Below, one piece after another: positions 8,476 to 17,779 of a stretch of DNA of 34,241 nucleotides. This DNA is from an uncultured Chlorobiaceae bacterium (GTDB taxonomy: Bacteria; Bacteroidota; Chlorobiia; Chlorobiales; Chlorobiaceae): positions 1 through 34,241 of the forward strand of contig CAJAJL010000020.1 of NCBI GenBank assembly GCA_903940125.1. The letters are read 5' to 3'. Each line of letters opens with the position of its first letter. Within the stretch, counting starts at the first letter, position 1. Both the position numbers and the translations under genes were made by a program. The notes under the pieces were generated by a model that saw only the letters and a program-made list of their open reading frames with translations, did not search any database and was not told the origin of the DNA.

Positions 8476-10278
8476 TTATGCTTCCTGCTCTTCGAGCTGG
8501 GTTTGTTCAATCCTGTATTCATTGAGGATTTCGGTGATTTTAAATTTAATTTTTGAAGGCAATGCCGTTCTTTCAACAAATCCCTTCTGCTGCAGCCACC
8601 AGGTTGTCTGGAAGTCTCTTGTTGTTGCTTTCCCTGTATACTGCTCAATGACACGTTTACCGGAAAATCCGATGTTTCCGGCATTATGCTCAAAAAGTTT
8701 GATTCCCCTCGATGCGATACCGATGGCCACACCTCCGAGCGTAGGATCGGTAATGATGGAGATGACAGGAAGACCTGCTTTTTCAACACTCGATATTGCA
8801 ACATGCAGTTTGGGCAAACCCACCATCGAAGAACATCCTTCATGCATTCTCGCACCACCACCCGTTGCCTGTACAATAAGTGGCACTCTTTGCCTGATTG
8901 CGGCCTTGCTTGCCCGCCAGATTTTTTCTGCAGTAGTCATGCAGAACGATCCTCCAAGGAAGTTGAAGTTGGTGGCGCAAAAGACAACAGGTTCTCCCTG
9001 AATTGTGGCATCTCCGGTTATAAACGATGCTGCAGCTCCGGTTTTCTGTTGTGCCTCATCAATTTTTTTCCGGTAATCGGGAAATTTAAGGATATCCTTG
9101 TCGACAATGTAACGGGTGTCTTCATGTTCCTGGAATGTACCAGGGTCAATGATCAGATCGATGTAGTCATGGGCGGTGAGTCTGACATAACGGTGACCGC
9201 ATGTTTCGCAAACAAAATTGTCGCCGAGCAGTTTTGAATAAAGAATCGGGTCCAGCACTCTTTTGCCTGTTATGTTGTGGCAGTTTTTATGCCGGGCAAC
9301 AAAAAGAACATTCTCGGGTTTAGGGATGAAGAATGAAACAGGTTTTTCGAAAGCAGTAATCTCTTCTTCAGTGATGGTATTCCACTGGCCGATTTTTTCC
9401 CAGCGTTCCATTCTTTGTGCAAAGATCTGTTCTTGCGGTATTTCGCTCAGCTTGTCAAGCCACTTGACCATTGATGTTTTGAACGATTGAAGAGCAGACT
9501 CGCGGTAATGGTGTGCCGGCCCTTCAGGTTCTTCTATAATTTCATCAATAATGCCGTTTTTCAAGGCTTTCAGGGCTGTTATCTGTGAAATCTCCGCAGC
9601 GAAACCGGCTTTTTCCCTTGTGCGGAACAAAATGGATGAACATGCTTCAGGCGAAATAACCATGTAGGTTGAGTATTCCATTGCCAGAACAACATCGCAT
9701 CCAGTCAGAGCAATGGCACCTCCGCTGCAGCCCCGGTTAATAATGACCGATAAGGTTGGAACCGTTGCTTCGGCGAGTAATTGCATGCATCGCCCTATCT
9801 TCCAGGCGATACCCCCTGCTTCAGATTGTTCGGTTGGATCAGCACCAGCCGTATCAATCACTGTAATGATGATGCGGTTTTCCTCTTCAGCAATTTTAAT
9901 GGCATCGTTCGCTTTTTCAAATGCCGCCGGTGTTGGCATACCCTGATTCCATTTGTGTATCTCAACAGGATTTCTCATCAGTTTGCGCATGAGCACAAAA
10001 TCAGATGTCGGACCTGATTGCTGGCCGATCAGCATGACAGGCAGAATCTTCGATCCATTGCGCAGAATTGCCCGGTGAGTCTGGATGATGCAGCTGCCGT
10101 AGAGGTCGTTCTGCAGACACTCTTCAGCGGCTTCAAATACTGTCAGGTAATCAAGGTGTTTCGGGCGTTCGGGGTGAAAGGAGAGTTGATACTTTTCGTA
10201 TTCGGTAAGCTGTTCAATACTCTCGCGAGAGTAGCTGAAGCCCTCTCTTTTTTCAAAAGGCAGATAAAAATGTTTCAC
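8476..10278 (-). CDS. Fused alpha-beta acyl-CoA carboxyltransferase (AccA-like plus AccD-like halves)
   Basis: The 600-aa protein has two crotonase-fold halves. Residues ~45-300 are AccA-like: VIDTAGADPTEQSEAGGIAWK, then CSGGAIALTGCDVVLAMEYS and VISPEACSSILF. Residues ~325-600 are AccD-like: a metal knuckle, then NFNFLGGSFCMTTAEKI, TGGGARMHEGCSS, TDPTLGGVAIG and GFSGKRVIEQYTGK. The first pair of the AccD zinc knuckle is HxxC (H330, C333) rather than CxxC; the second is C357-x2-C360. It should transfer carboxyl from carboxybiotin to acyl-CoA. Its position between epimerase and mutase genes suggests propionyl-CoA as substrate, though acetyl-CoA is possible. Biotin carboxylase and carrier genes are absent from the window. 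It starts 28 nt after the epimerase stop. Confidence 0.9.
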   Translation of the reverse strand: MKHFYLPFEKREGFSYSRESIEQLTEYEKYQLSFHPERPKHLDYLTVFEAAEECLQNDLYGSCIIQTHRAILRNGSKILPVMLIGQQSGPTSDFVLMRKLMRNPVEIHKWNQGMPTPAAFEKANDAIKIAEEENRIIITVIDTAGADPTEQSEAGGIAWKIGRCMQLLAEATVPTLSVIINRGCSGGAIALTGCDVVLAMEYSTYMVISPEACSSILFRTREKAGFAAEISQITALKALKNGIIDEIIEEPEGPAHHYRESALQSFKTSMVKWLDKLSEIPQEQIFAQRMERWEKIGQWNTITEEEITAFEKPVSFFIPKPENVLFVARHKNCHNITGKRVLDPILYSKLLGDNFVCETCGHRYVRLTAHDYIDLIIDPGTFQEHEDTRYIVDKDILKFPDYRKKIDEAQQKTGAAASFITGDATIQGEPVVFCATNFNFLGGSFCMTTAEKIWRASKAAIRQRVPLIVQATGGGARMHEGCSSMVGLPKLHVAISSVEKAGLPVISIITDPTLGGVAIGIASRGIKLFEHNAGNIGFSGKRVIEQYTGKATTRDFQTTWWLQQKGFVERTALPSKIKFKITEILNEYRIEQTQLEEQEA

Positions 10279-10306
10279 TGGTTACAAGCTGCTTTGTCTC
10301 GATTGG

Positions 10307-10714
10307 TTAATGCTTTTTCTGAGCAAACTCAATAAGTACCCTGTTTGTCTCTTTTGGATGAAGAAACATGATTTTTTTTCCGCCTGCCCCCTCTTTTGGC
10401 AAGCCGAGTGGATGAATGTTAAGAGATGCAAGGCGTTCCGTTTCTTTGTCAATATCGTCGGTTTCAAGCGCTATATGATGCATGCCATCCCCGTTTTTTG
10501 CAAGAAATTTTGCAATCGGGCTTTCATCGCTCAATGGCTCAAGAAGTTCGATTTTTGATTCACCGATTGTAATAAATGCCACTCTGACTTTTTCAGAGTC
10601 AACTTCTTCAATCCTGATTGTCGCAGGGTCGCACCCGATAACGTTCCGGAACGTATCGAGTGCGCTTTCAAGGTTCTGAACGGCAATAGCTATGTGGTCA
10701 ATTTTTTTGATCAT
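10307..10714 (-). CDS. mce: Methylmalonyl-CoA epimerase
   Basis: The 135-aa vicinal-oxygen-chelate protein converts (S)- to (R)-methylmalonyl-CoA, linking the carboxylase to the mutase. It starts MIKKIDHIAIAVQNLE, with metal-ligand His7. It continues with VAFITIGESKIELLEP (substrate-loop and Glu-bearing strand), FLAKNGDGMHHIALETDDI (second His, residue 79 or 80) and FLHPKETNRVLIEF (Glu129 as metal ligand). This is one complete double betaalphabetabetabeta unit of normal length. Its ATG overlaps the stop of the upstream acyl-CoA synthetase by four bases (ATGA), so the two genes are translationally coupled. Confidence 0.96.
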   Translation of the reverse strand: MIKKIDHIAIAVQNLESALDTFRNVIGCDPATIRIEEVDSEKVRVAFITIGESKIELLEPLSDESPIAKFLAKNGDGMHHIALETDDIDKETERLASLNIHPLGLPKEGAGGKKIMFLHPKETNRVLIEFAQKKH

Positions 10715-12639
10715 TTGCTTACTGTCGTGGCTGATTTTGGTTTTTCCTGCGCATAGCCGATTGTCTGCAGTACTGTGGTTATCTCTTCGAGAATCATCGG
10801 GTCATCTATCGTCGCCGGCATGGTATACTCTTCCCCGTTGGCAATTTTTCTCATAGTGCCGCGAAGAATTTTCCCTGACCTGGTTTTCGGCAGACGATTG
10901 ACAATAACTGCGCTCTTGAACGAAGCGACTGGCCCGATATTTTCACGGACGTACTCGATGACATGCTTGATGATAAGGTTGTGAGGGGTTTCGACATCAT
11001 TTTTAAGAACAAGGAAGCCCAGCGGAACCTGTCCTTTCAAGTCATCATGGACGCCGATAACCGCGCTTTCAGCAACATCAGGATGTTCGCACAGCGCACC
11101 TTCAATACCACCGGTTGAAAGTCTGTGACCGGCAACATTGATAATATCATCCGTTCGCGACATGATATTAATGTACCCGTCTTCGTCGATGAATCCGGCA
11201 TCACTGGTCTGGTAGTAGCCGGGGAACTCCTTCATGTAGCTGTCAACAAACCGGTTGTCAGCTTTCCACAGGGTCAGCATACAGCCTGGAGGGAGAGGCA
11301 GTTTTACAACAATATCTCCCATCTGACCAGCTGGAAGCTCATGCATATCTGCATTGATGACCTGGACATTATAACCTGGAACCGCCCTTGATGCTGAACC
11401 GTACTTCACCGGACCGGGTTCAATACCCTGGCAGTTGGCAGCAATTGCCCATCCGGTCTCAGTCTGCCACCAATGGTCGATAACCGGTACCTTCAGTTTC
11501 TCTTCAGCCCATTTCACGGTATCGGGATCAGCCCGTTCTCCGGCAAGAAACAGAGTACGGAAATTTCCTAAATCATAGTGCTTGAGATAGGTGCCGTTCG
11601 GATCTTCCTTCTTGATTGCTCTGAAAGCGGTCGGTGCGGTAAAAAGGACCGAGACGTTATATTCGCTGATGATTCTCCAGAAGGTACCTGGATCGGGTGT
11701 ACCTACCGGTTTACCTTCAAAAATCAGGGTGGTGCAGCCCTGGAGAAGTGGGGCATAGACAATATAAGAGTGGCCGACAACCCAGCCGACATCACTTGCC
11801 GCCCAGAAAACCTCTCCGGGTTCCACATTATAAATATTTTTCATAGACCATTGCAATGCCACCATGTGGCCGCCGTGATCGCGAACAATGCCTTTAGGCT
11901 GCCCGGTTGTTCCGGAAGTGTAGAGAATATAGAGGGGGTCGGAAGATTCAACAGGGACACATTGTGCAGGTTCCGCGCCTAGAAGTGACTGGTTCCAGGT
12001 AAGATCCCGCTCTTCGTTCAGTTCTGCCTTAAGCTGGTCACGTTGTTTGATGATACAGATTTCAGGCTTGAAGTGTGCCAGTTCAATAGCGAAATCAAGG
12101 AGACGTTTGTAATCAATAATTTTGCTGTGTTCAATACCGCATGATGCAGAAATGATGACTTTCGGCTTACAGTCATCAATACGTATTGCAAGTTCATGAG
12201 AAGCAAAACCTCCGAACACCACGGAATGGATTGCCCCGATTCTTGCGCAGGCAAGCATGGCGACAACCGCTTCGGGAATCATAGGCATATAGATGATAAC
12301 CCTGTCACCTTTGCGTACTCCTCTTGACTGCAGGGCACCGGCGAAAAGCGCTACAATGTCCCGAAACTCACGGTAGGTATAACGTTGCTTGGTACCTGTT
12401 ACAGGGCTGTCATAAATAACAGCCAACTGATTGCCGCGGCCCTCATCAACATGGCGGTCAAGGGCATTGTAGCAGGTGTTGGTAATCCCTCCGGCAAACC
12501 ATCGGTAAAAAGGGGGGTTGTTTGTGTCTAAAACCTTGTTCCATTTCTTGTACCAGTGAAGCTTTTCAGCGGCTTCTCCCCAGAAAGCTTCAGGAGCCTG
12601 AATTGATTGCTGATAGACGGTATTGAAGGACTGCGGCAT
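10711..12639 (-). CDS. prpE: Acyl-CoA synthetase, PrpE-type propionate--CoA ligase (acetyl-CoA synthetase family)
   Basis: The 642-aa AMP-forming ligase activates a short-chain acid. Motifs are the ATP-binding loop TSGTTGQPKG (residues 241-250), DHWWQTETGW (A5 region), MSRTDDIINVAGHRLSTG (A8 hinge) and TRSGKILRGTMRKIANG with the catalytic, typically acetylatable Lys (A10). The N-terminus (VYQQSIQAPEAFW, then NNPPFYRWFAGGITNTCYNALDRHV) resembles PrpE more than Acs. As the first gene of the operon ahead of epimerase, carboxyltransferase and mutase, it probably makes propionyl-CoA; acetate is an alternative substrate. A GGGGG tract lies about 8 nt before the ATG. The operon promoter should lie in 12640-12949. 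Confidence 0.92.
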   Translation of the reverse strand: MPQSFNTVYQQSIQAPEAFWGEAAEKLHWYKKWNKVLDTNNPPFYRWFAGGITNTCYNALDRHVDEGRGNQLAVIYDSPVTGTKQRYTYREFRDIVALFAGALQSRGVRKGDRVIIYMPMIPEAVVAMLACARIGAIHSVVFGGFASHELAIRIDDCKPKVIISASCGIEHSKIIDYKRLLDFAIELAHFKPEICIIKQRDQLKAELNEERDLTWNQSLLGAEPAQCVPVESSDPLYILYTSGTTGQPKGIVRDHGGHMVALQWSMKNIYNVEPGEVFWAASDVGWVVGHSYIVYAPLLQGCTTLIFEGKPVGTPDPGTFWRIISEYNVSVLFTAPTAFRAIKKEDPNGTYLKHYDLGNFRTLFLAGERADPDTVKWAEEKLKVPVIDHWWQTETGWAIAANCQGIEPGPVKYGSASRAVPGYNVQVINADMHELPAGQMGDIVVKLPLPPGCMLTLWKADNRFVDSYMKEFPGYYQTSDAGFIDEDGYINIMSRTDDIINVAGHRLSTGGIEGALCEHPDVAESAVIGVHDDLKGQVPLGFLVLKNDVETPHNLIIKHVIEYVRENIGPVASFKSAVIVNRLPKTRSGKILRGTMRKIANGEEYTMPATIDDPMILEEITTVLQTIGYAQEKPKSATTVSK

Positions 12640-12949
12640 ACGAGTGACCCCCTGATAAATAATTAATTTAATGAAAAATAAGGGAGGGTGGATTAGTAAG
12701 AGTACAACAACTGGCGGTAAGGTATAAGAAGAGCATGAACTGCAATGGCTTTTTTATTTTAAACCCAATGTTAACAAAAAATATACATTCGAACAATGAA
12801 CATTTGTTTTTGGAGAGGAAGATGTTGTCGCATGACGTGCGGTGAAACTGAAAAGCCGGATTGCTGAAGAGAGGCATGTATGCCAGCGCACGGTCGTCTA
12901 TGATCCTGATTGGAGAGATGGAGCGCATCAATTATTTTTTCAGGTATTT
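12640..12949. other. Intergenic region between prpE and ksgA
   Basis: About 310 A+T-rich bases separate two minus-strand genes. An 87-codon minus-strand frame exists, but its composition (Cys, Phe, Ile, Ser and Leu-rich) and lack of family features suggest chance. The segment must hold the prpE operon promoter; I cannot single out a convincing -35/-10 pair. No strong hairpin followed by a T run was seen downstream of ksgA. Confidence 0.4.
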
Positions 12950-13735
12950 TTATGGAAGCAGCTTGAGCTGGCTGAAAAGTTTGAAAAAATCATCGATTGA
13001 AAGTGCTTCGGCACGAAGTGTGAGAGTGTTGCTGTCAACCAGTTCAAGATTATAGCTCTCTTTTAAATTGTTGAGAAGCGTTTTGCGACGTTGATGAAAG
13101 GCGGTACGGACAAATCGGCTGAATCCTTTCTGGTCTTCTGTCCTGTCCTCTTTTTTTGGTGTCAGGCTGATAACGGCACTGTCCACTCCAGGCTGCGGTC
13201 GAAAAACTTTGCGCCCTACTTTGAAAAGGTAGTCGACAGTAAAAAATGACTGCATCTGGACAGCAAGGATTCCATACTCTTTTGTACTCGGTTTAGCGAC
13301 AATTCTCATGGCAACTTCATGCTGCATCATCAACGTTGCTGAAACCAGAGAGTGACGGCAGTCCAGGAGTTTGAAAAGAATGGGTGTTGTAATGGAGTAG
13401 GGGATATTGCCGAGAACTCGTAATGGTTTTTCTTGAGCAAGCGGCTCAAGGTTAATTTCAAGAAAATCGCCCTCAATAAGGTTCAGCTGCTTGTACTCTG
13501 TACGGATGAATTCAGCAAGCTTCCGATCTTTTTCAATGACGGTAAAGGCCGGACAGATCTCATTGATCTCCCTGGTCAACGATCCGAACCCTGGCCCTAT
13601 TTCCAGGATGTTGTCCTCAGTGCATGCACCGGAGGCGGTAACTATTTTTCTTGTAATATTACGGTCGGTCAGAAAGTTTTGCCCTAATTTTTTTTTCGCC
13701 GCGATTTCAGTATCCTTATATTCAACTTTTGTCAT
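12950..13735 (-). CDS. rsmA: 16S rRNA dimethyladenosine transferase RsmA (KsgA)
   Basis: The 261-aa enzyme dimethylates two adjacent adenosines in the 3' terminal hairpin of 16S rRNA during late 30S maturation. It has [13 protein letters not shown] (motif X region), [16 protein letters not shown] (motif I, SAM binding), [12 protein letters not shown] (motif II) and the catalytic [14 protein letters not shown] (motif IV). [14 protein letters not shown] (motif VI), [14 protein letters not shown] (motif VIII) and [12 protein letters not shown] at the C-terminal domain complete it. Length is normal. It is divergent from the transketolase gene with only 71 bp between start codons, so both promoters share that space. 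Confidence 0.97.
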   Translation of the reverse strand: MTKVEYKDTEIAAKKKLGQNFLTDRNITRKIVTASGACTEDNILEIGPGFGSLTREINEICPAFTVIEKDRKLAEFIRTEYKQLNLIEGDFLEINLEPLAQEKPLRVLGNIPYSITTPILFKLLDCRHSLVSATLMMQHEVAMRIVAKPSTKEYGILAVQMQSFFTVDYLFKVGRKVFRPQPGVDSAVISLTPKKEDRTEDQKGFSRFVRTAFHQRRKTLLNNLKESYNLELVDSNTLTLRAEALSIDDFFKLFSQLKLLP

Positions 13736-13806
13736 GAGGTGTGGAATTATTTCAAAAGCTTGGCTGGGCGGAAGTAGTTTTTATAATTTAAGTTATTCTG
13801 GAAGTA

Positions 13807-14790
13807 ATGGAAGAAAATATCATCGGGGCTGCGACGGCGCAATACCTTTCGCGGGGAAACAAGGCTACTCGAACCGGATTTGGTGATGCTTTACTTGAAA
13901 TCGGTCGGGAAAACAGTTCTGTTGTCGCTCTATGCGCTGATCTGACAGGGTCGTTAAATTTGAATTTGTTTCGCGATGCTTTTCCCGATCGTTTTATCCA
14001 GACAGGGATAGCTGAAGCCAACATGATTTCCATGGCAGCCGGACTTGCAACAACCGGGAAAATACCTGTTGCCGCAAGTTTTGCTGTGTTTGCCACCGGC
14101 AGGGTTTTTGACCAGATCCGCCAGTCAGTCTGCTATTCAAACCTCAATGTCAAAATTTGTGCATCCCATGCCGGTCTGACGCTCGGAGAAGATGGCGCTA
14201 CCCATCAGATCCTTGAAGATATCGGGCTGATGCGCGGCTTGCCGAGAATGACGGTAGTCGTACCCTGCGATTACAGTGAAACTGTCCGTGCGACAAAAGC
14301 TGTTATAGAGCATCAGGGTCCCGTCTATCTGCGGTTCGGAAGACCGAATATTCCTGATTTTTCACTTGATGAGGACGGGTTTGAAATCGGTAAGTCGATA
14401 GAACTTCATCCCGGCAAAGACGTTACCGTTATCGCTTGTGGCATCATGGTCTGGAAAGCCCTTGAAGCTGCCCGTATTCTCGAAAAAGAGGGCGTAGGTG
14501 TCAGGGTGATCAACATGCATACCATTAAACCAATTGATACACTGGCCATTGTGTGTGCCGCCAATGATACCGGAGCCATTGTGACAGCCGAAGAGCATCA
14601 GATCTATAACGGTCTTGGAGATGCTGTGGCCAATGTCTGTGCCCGCAATATTCCCGTGCCTATAGAGATGGTCTCTGTGGAGGATCAGTTTGGCGAGTCC
14701 GGCAAAGCTGATGATCTTCTTGAAAAATACCGTTTGACGACAGGGGATATTCTTGAAAAAATTTATCTGGCTCTGCGCAGAAAGAATTGA
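13807..14790 (+). CDS. Transketolase C-terminal subunit (split transketolase)
   Basis: The 327-aa product covers the pyrimidine-binding and C-terminal domains only. It has [48 protein letters not shown] (with the catalytic Glu that contacts ThDP), the [18 protein letters not shown] loop and [21 protein letters not shown] in the C-terminal domain. The ThDP-diphosphate domain should be encoded by a separate N-terminal subunit gene, not seen in this window. Transketolase moves two-carbon ketol units in the pentose phosphate pathway. DXP synthase shares this fold, but two-subunit architecture and sequence favour split transketolase. Next on the same strand, 71 bp on, is ybaB. Confidence 0.9.
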   Translation: MEENIIGAATAQYLSRGNKATRTGFGDALLEIGRENSSVVALCADLTGSLNLNLFRDAFPDRFIQTGIAEANMISMAAGLATTGKIPVAASFAVFATGRVFDQIRQSVCYSNLNVKICASHAGLTLGEDGATHQILEDIGLMRGLPRMTVVVPCDYSETVRATKAVIEHQGPVYLRFGRPNIPDFSLDEDGFEIGKSIELHPGKDVTVIACGIMVWKALEAARILEKEGVGVRVINMHTIKPIDTLAIVCAANDTGAIVTAEEHQIYNGLGDAVANVCARNIPVPIEMVSVEDQFGESGKADDLLEKYRLTTGDILEKIYLALRRKN

Positions 14791-14861
14791 TTTCTTGCTC
14801 TTTGCATGGAAAAGGATGACAGCCGCAATAACAATTTTTTAACGCAGAGGAGTGATGACTT

Positions 14862-15197
14862 ATGGCAATGCCTAATTTAGGTGATATGATGAAGCAGATC
14901 CAGCAGGCTGGCGAAAAGATGCAGGATGTGCAGAAGCAGCTTGAAAAGATCGTGGCTTATGGAGAGGCGGGGGGCGGAATGGTTAAGGTCAGTGTCAGCG
15001 GCAAGCAGAAAGTGCTCAGTCTCGCTATCGATCCGGATATTATGGATGACCCGGAAATGGTTCAGGACCTGGTGCTTGCCGCGGTGAACAACGCGCTTGA
15101 CGAGGCAGCCCGGCTTGCACAGGAAGAGATAGGCAAAGTTACGGGAGGAATGATAAATCCTGCTGATATTCTCAAAAATATGAACCTCGGTCAATAG
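14862..15197 (+). CDS. ybaB: Nucleoid-associated protein, YbaB/EbfC family
   Basis: The 111-aa protein starts [27 protein letters not shown], a long N-terminal helix. The family core follows: [29 protein letters not shown] and [29 protein letters not shown] glycine- and Met-containing tail closes it. YbaB/EbfC dimers bind DNA and influence nucleoid structure. It is 5 bp upstream of recR, the most common genomic partner of this family, so the two are surely co-transcribed. GAGGAG lies about 11 nt before the ATG. Confidence 0.95.
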   Translation: MAMPNLGDMMKQIQQAGEKMQDVQKQLEKIVAYGEAGGGMVKVSVSGKQKVLSLAIDPDIMDDPEMVQDLVLAAVNNALDEAARLAQEEIGKVTGGMINPADILKNMNLGQ

Positions 15198-15202
15198 AGT
15201 CC

Positions 15203-15817
15203 ATGCATTATACGTCACTCTCTATTGAAGCTCTGATTGATGAATTTGCCAAACTTCCCGGTATCGGGCGCAAAACAGCTCAGCGTCTTGCCATGCATAT
15301 TCTCCATGAGCCGAGAGATGAGGCCGTAAAACTGGCTGAAGCCCTGATCGACGTTAAAGACAAGGTTATCCGCTGTTCAGTATGCCAGAATGTTACCGAT
15401 AGAGGTGCCGATCCTTGTGCCGTGTGTACAAGCCGGTCTCGTGACCGGTCGGTCATCTGTGTCGTGGAATCCCCTGTCGATATGCTCGCTTTTGAAAAAA
15501 CAGGGTATTACAAAGGACTCTATCATGTTCTGCATGGTGTCATTTCCCCCCTTGACGGCATCGGGCCCGATGATATCAAAGTTCGTGAACTTCTCGCCCG
15601 AATTTCCACCACTCATCCCTCTGAAATTAAAGAGGTTGTTCTTGCTCTGAATCCGACCATTGAAGGCGAAACCACAGCTCTCTATCTTGCCAGACTTCTC
15701 AAGCCTCTCGGAATCTTTGTTACAAAAATAGCGAGGGGGATACCGGTAGGAGCGGAGCTTGAGTTTATTGACGAAGCAACTCTTTCGCGGGCTATGGAAG
15801 GTCGTTCTGCCGTTTAG
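15203..15817 (+). CDS. recR: Recombination protein RecR
   Basis: The 204-aa protein loads RecA through the RecFOR pathway at gaps. It has the N-terminal helix-hairpin-helix ([17 protein letters not shown]), the Cys4 zinc finger (CSVC, then CAVC about 14 residues later), the Toprim domain ([28 protein letters not shown]) and the Walker-B-like C-terminus ([35 protein letters not shown]). Length matches the family. It is coupled to ybaB with a 5-bp gap and is followed 25 bp later by the carotene desaturase. Confidence 0.98.
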   Translation: MHYTSLSIEALIDEFAKLPGIGRKTAQRLAMHILHEPRDEAVKLAEALIDVKDKVIRCSVCQNVTDRGADPCAVCTSRSRDRSVICVVESPVDMLAFEKTGYYKGLYHVLHGVISPLDGIGPDDIKVRELLARISTTHPSEIKEVVLALNPTIEGETTALYLARLLKPLGIFVTKIARGIPVGAELEFIDEATLSRAMEGRSAV

Positions 15818-15842
15818 CAATTCCTTTTTAATTACCACAATA

Positions 15843-17231
15843 ATGAGTTCAGAAAAAAAGTCAGTCTTGATCCTTGGAGGCGGCCTTGCTGGTTTGACAG
15901 CCGCCAAGCGCTTGACAGATAAAGGGTTTCAGGTTAAGCTGCTTGAAAAAAGAGAGATTTTCGGCGGGAAGGTCTCTTCCTGGAAAGATGATGAAGGCGA
16001 CTGGATTGAATCCGGCACCCACTGCTTTTTTGGAGCATATACCGTGCTTTACGATCTCATGAAGGAGATCAAAACCGATCATGCCGTCTTGTGGAAAAAG
16101 CATCAGCTGACCTATACCCTTGATGGTGGAGGGCGTTTTACCTTCAATACATGGGATCTCCCCAGTCCGCTTCATCTGTTGCCGGCGATTGCAAAAAACG
16201 GTTATTTTACGCTTGGTGAAATGGCAGCTTTTTCAAAATCGCTGATTCCTCTCGCGCTGAAAAAAGATAAGTATCCGCCGACACAGGATCATCTTACCTT
16301 TGCTGAATGGGCGGAACAGAAAAAATTTGGCAAACGTCTGATGGAAAAAATGTTTCGTCCGATGGCTCTTGCACTGAAGTTTATTCCTCCGGAAGAGATA
16401 TCTGCCAAAATTATTCTTGACGTTACCGAAACCTTTTATCGCCTTCCGGATTCTTCCTGTATGGGATTTCTGAAAGGAGCTCCCCAGGAATATATTCATC
16501 AGCCACTTCTTGACTACTCAGCATCGAAAGGTGCTGTTTTCAAGAACAGAACTGCGGTTGAGGAACTGCTCTTTGACGGGAGCGAAATAAAAGGTGTACA
16601 ACTGCGCAATGGCGAAATACTGAATGCCGATTACTATCTTTGTGCTCTGCCTATCCATAACCTGAACAGGGTGGTGCCGGAAAATCTTAAAACATATGAC
16701 AGGTTTTTTGGGGGACTTGACAATCTTGATGCGGTTCCTGTAATTTCCGTGCAGATTTGGTACGATCGGGAAATCGCCTCGGACGATAATGTGCTTTTTT
16801 CTCCCGACGGTGTTATTCCTGTCTATGCAAACCTTGCTCGCACCACGCCTGATTACCGAACTCTCAGGGGTGAGCCATTCAGCGGCAAAACCCGTTTCGA
16901 GTTCTGTGTAGCTCCAGCGAGAAACCTCATGGGCCTTTCGAAAGAAGAGATTATCCGTCAAGTTGATCTCAGCGTGAGAAACTGTTATCCCCAATCCTCA
17001 ATCGGTGCTCGGATTCTGAAAGCAACACTGGTAAAAATTCCTCACTCAGTCTATGCTCCCATTCCTTTCATGGAGCAGTACCGTCCGACTCAGAAAACCC
17101 CGGTTCACAATCTTTTCCTTGCCGGTGGATTTTCACAACAGCTCTATTACGACTCCATGGGCGGGGCAGTGATGAGTGCAAATCTTGCGGTAGACGGCAT
17201 AGTGAAACAAGAAAACCTGAAGAATGGCTGA
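15843..17231 (+). CDS. crtP: Carotene desaturase, plant/cyanobacterial type (CrtP-like phytoene desaturase)
   Basis: The 462-aa flavoprotein has the N-terminal dinucleotide-binding motif [13 protein letters not shown], then [32 protein letters not shown], characteristic of the CrtP/CrtQ desaturases. It also has [27 protein letters not shown] and the C-terminal FAD motif [25 protein letters not shown]. The GAPxExxxQP and IxxWxDR segments favour CrtP (phytoene to zeta-carotene) over CrtQ, but CrtQ cannot be excluded. Green sulfur bacteria use CrtP/CrtQ/CrtH rather than bacterial CrtI to reach lycopene for chlorobactene or isorenieratene. An in-frame upstream ATG at 15759 lies inside recR; 15843 places the nucleotide-binding strand at residue 7, as usual. 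It is the last gene of the transketolase-ybaB-recR run. Confidence 0.85.
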   Translation: MSSEKKSVLILGGGLAGLTAAKRLTDKGFQVKLLEKREIFGGKVSSWKDDEGDWIESGTHCFFGAYTVLYDLMKEIKTDHAVLWKKHQLTYTLDGGGRFTFNTWDLPSPLHLLPAIAKNGYFTLGEMAAFSKSLIPLALKKDKYPPTQDHLTFAEWAEQKKFGKRLMEKMFRPMALALKFIPPEEISAKIILDVTETFYRLPDSSCMGFLKGAPQEYIHQPLLDYSASKGAVFKNRTAVEELLFDGSEIKGVQLRNGEILNADYYLCALPIHNLNRVVPENLKTYDRFFGGLDNLDAVPVISVQIWYDREIASDDNVLFSPDGVIPVYANLARTTPDYRTLRGEPFSGKTRFEFCVAPARNLMGLSKEEIIRQVDLSVRNCYPQSSIGARILKATLVKIPHSVYAPIPFMEQYRPTQKTPVHNLFLAGGFSQQLYYDSMGGAVMSANLAVDGIVKQENLKNG

Positions 17232-17340
17232 CAACAAAGCCTCAATCAATCAAAGGGCGGCCTGTAGACAGCATGCAATACTAAGCCGGTCACGCGGAAT
17301 ACTATCGCTTGATATGCATATGGGAAGCCTATGGCCGAAT

Positions 17341-17595
17341 CTACAATTCGTCTAAGTCAGCATGCTCTAATGCATCATGCTTTACCTCACCACACTCTTT
17401 GAACCTTCCGCACCAGGCTTTATGATCAACTTCAGGCCAGCCGCCTTTATTAAACATCGCTTTAAAGTCATCGCCATGTTGTTCAGGCTGCTGCATAGGC
17501 ACCATAGAAGGTGATTTCATCCGGCACTGCCCCATTTCGTTATTGTATTCTGGAAATGAGAAATAGTGCTCACAAGCTTCACATACTATTTCCAT
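17341..17595 (-). CDS. Small cysteine-rich protein, 84 aa, unknown function
   Basis: The product starts MEIVCEACEHYF, with CxxC at residues 5-8. It continues with GQCRMKSPS, and then GGWPEVDHKAWCGRFKECG. The CxxC, a QCR-hydrophobic-P and a WPxVxxxxWCGxF ending are recognisable as a pattern of small bacterial proteins with four spaced cysteines, probably a structural metal (Zn or Fe) site. No function is established. GGAAGAG directly precedes the ATG. Its first bases overlap the end of another minus-strand open frame (17579-17779), suggesting a two-gene unit. It converges on the carotene desaturase gene. Confidence 0.6.
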   Translation of the reverse strand: MEIVCEACEHYFSFPEYNNEMGQCRMKSPSMVPMQQPEQHGDDFKAMFNKGGWPEVDHKAWCGRFKECGEVKHDALEHADLDEL

Positions 17596-17779
17596 ACTCT
17601 TCCGTTTTATTCAGTTTAATGCATTCCTTAAAGTAAATACTTTTTCCCCAATCGTCAAACTCCTTCCTTGTCATCTCTATGCGTATTAAGTACGCGTTTT
17701 TTGACGTGATAATATCGTCGTTGGTTGTTATCTGTGTTATGCAGTTGAAAAATGGAGGAACAATATTTATATATAAAAA
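17579..17779 (-). CDS. Small open frame with protein-like composition, start unclear
   Basis: From a TAA just upstream of 17779, 66 codons stay open to TGA at 17579-17581. The reading includes NDDIITSKNAYLIRIEMTRK, then EFDDWGKSIYFKECIKLN. Its composition is far more protein-like than the surrounding A+T-rich DNA. The only ATG before the last codon is at 17674 (MTRKEFDDW), which lacks a Shine-Dalgarno; the protein-like sequence extends upstream without ATG, GTG or TTG. It may be a gene that lost its 5' end or uses a rare start. It overlaps the start of the cysteine-rich gene by 17 bases. I recognise no family. Confidence 0.35.
   Translation of the reverse strand, partial: FLYINIVPPFFNCITQITTNDDIITSKNAYLIRIEMTRKEFDDWGKSIYFKECIKLNKTEEYGNSM

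Noticed and set aside
8475-8876. N-terminal extension of mutA by 134 codons
   Set aside because: It is inside the carboxyltransferase gene and shows no similarity to mutase subunits.
12668-12931. 87-codon minus-strand frame between prpE and ksgA
   Set aside because: Its composition is A+T-driven (many Cys, Phe, Ile, Leu and Ser), there is no Shine-Dalgarno, and no domain is recognisable.
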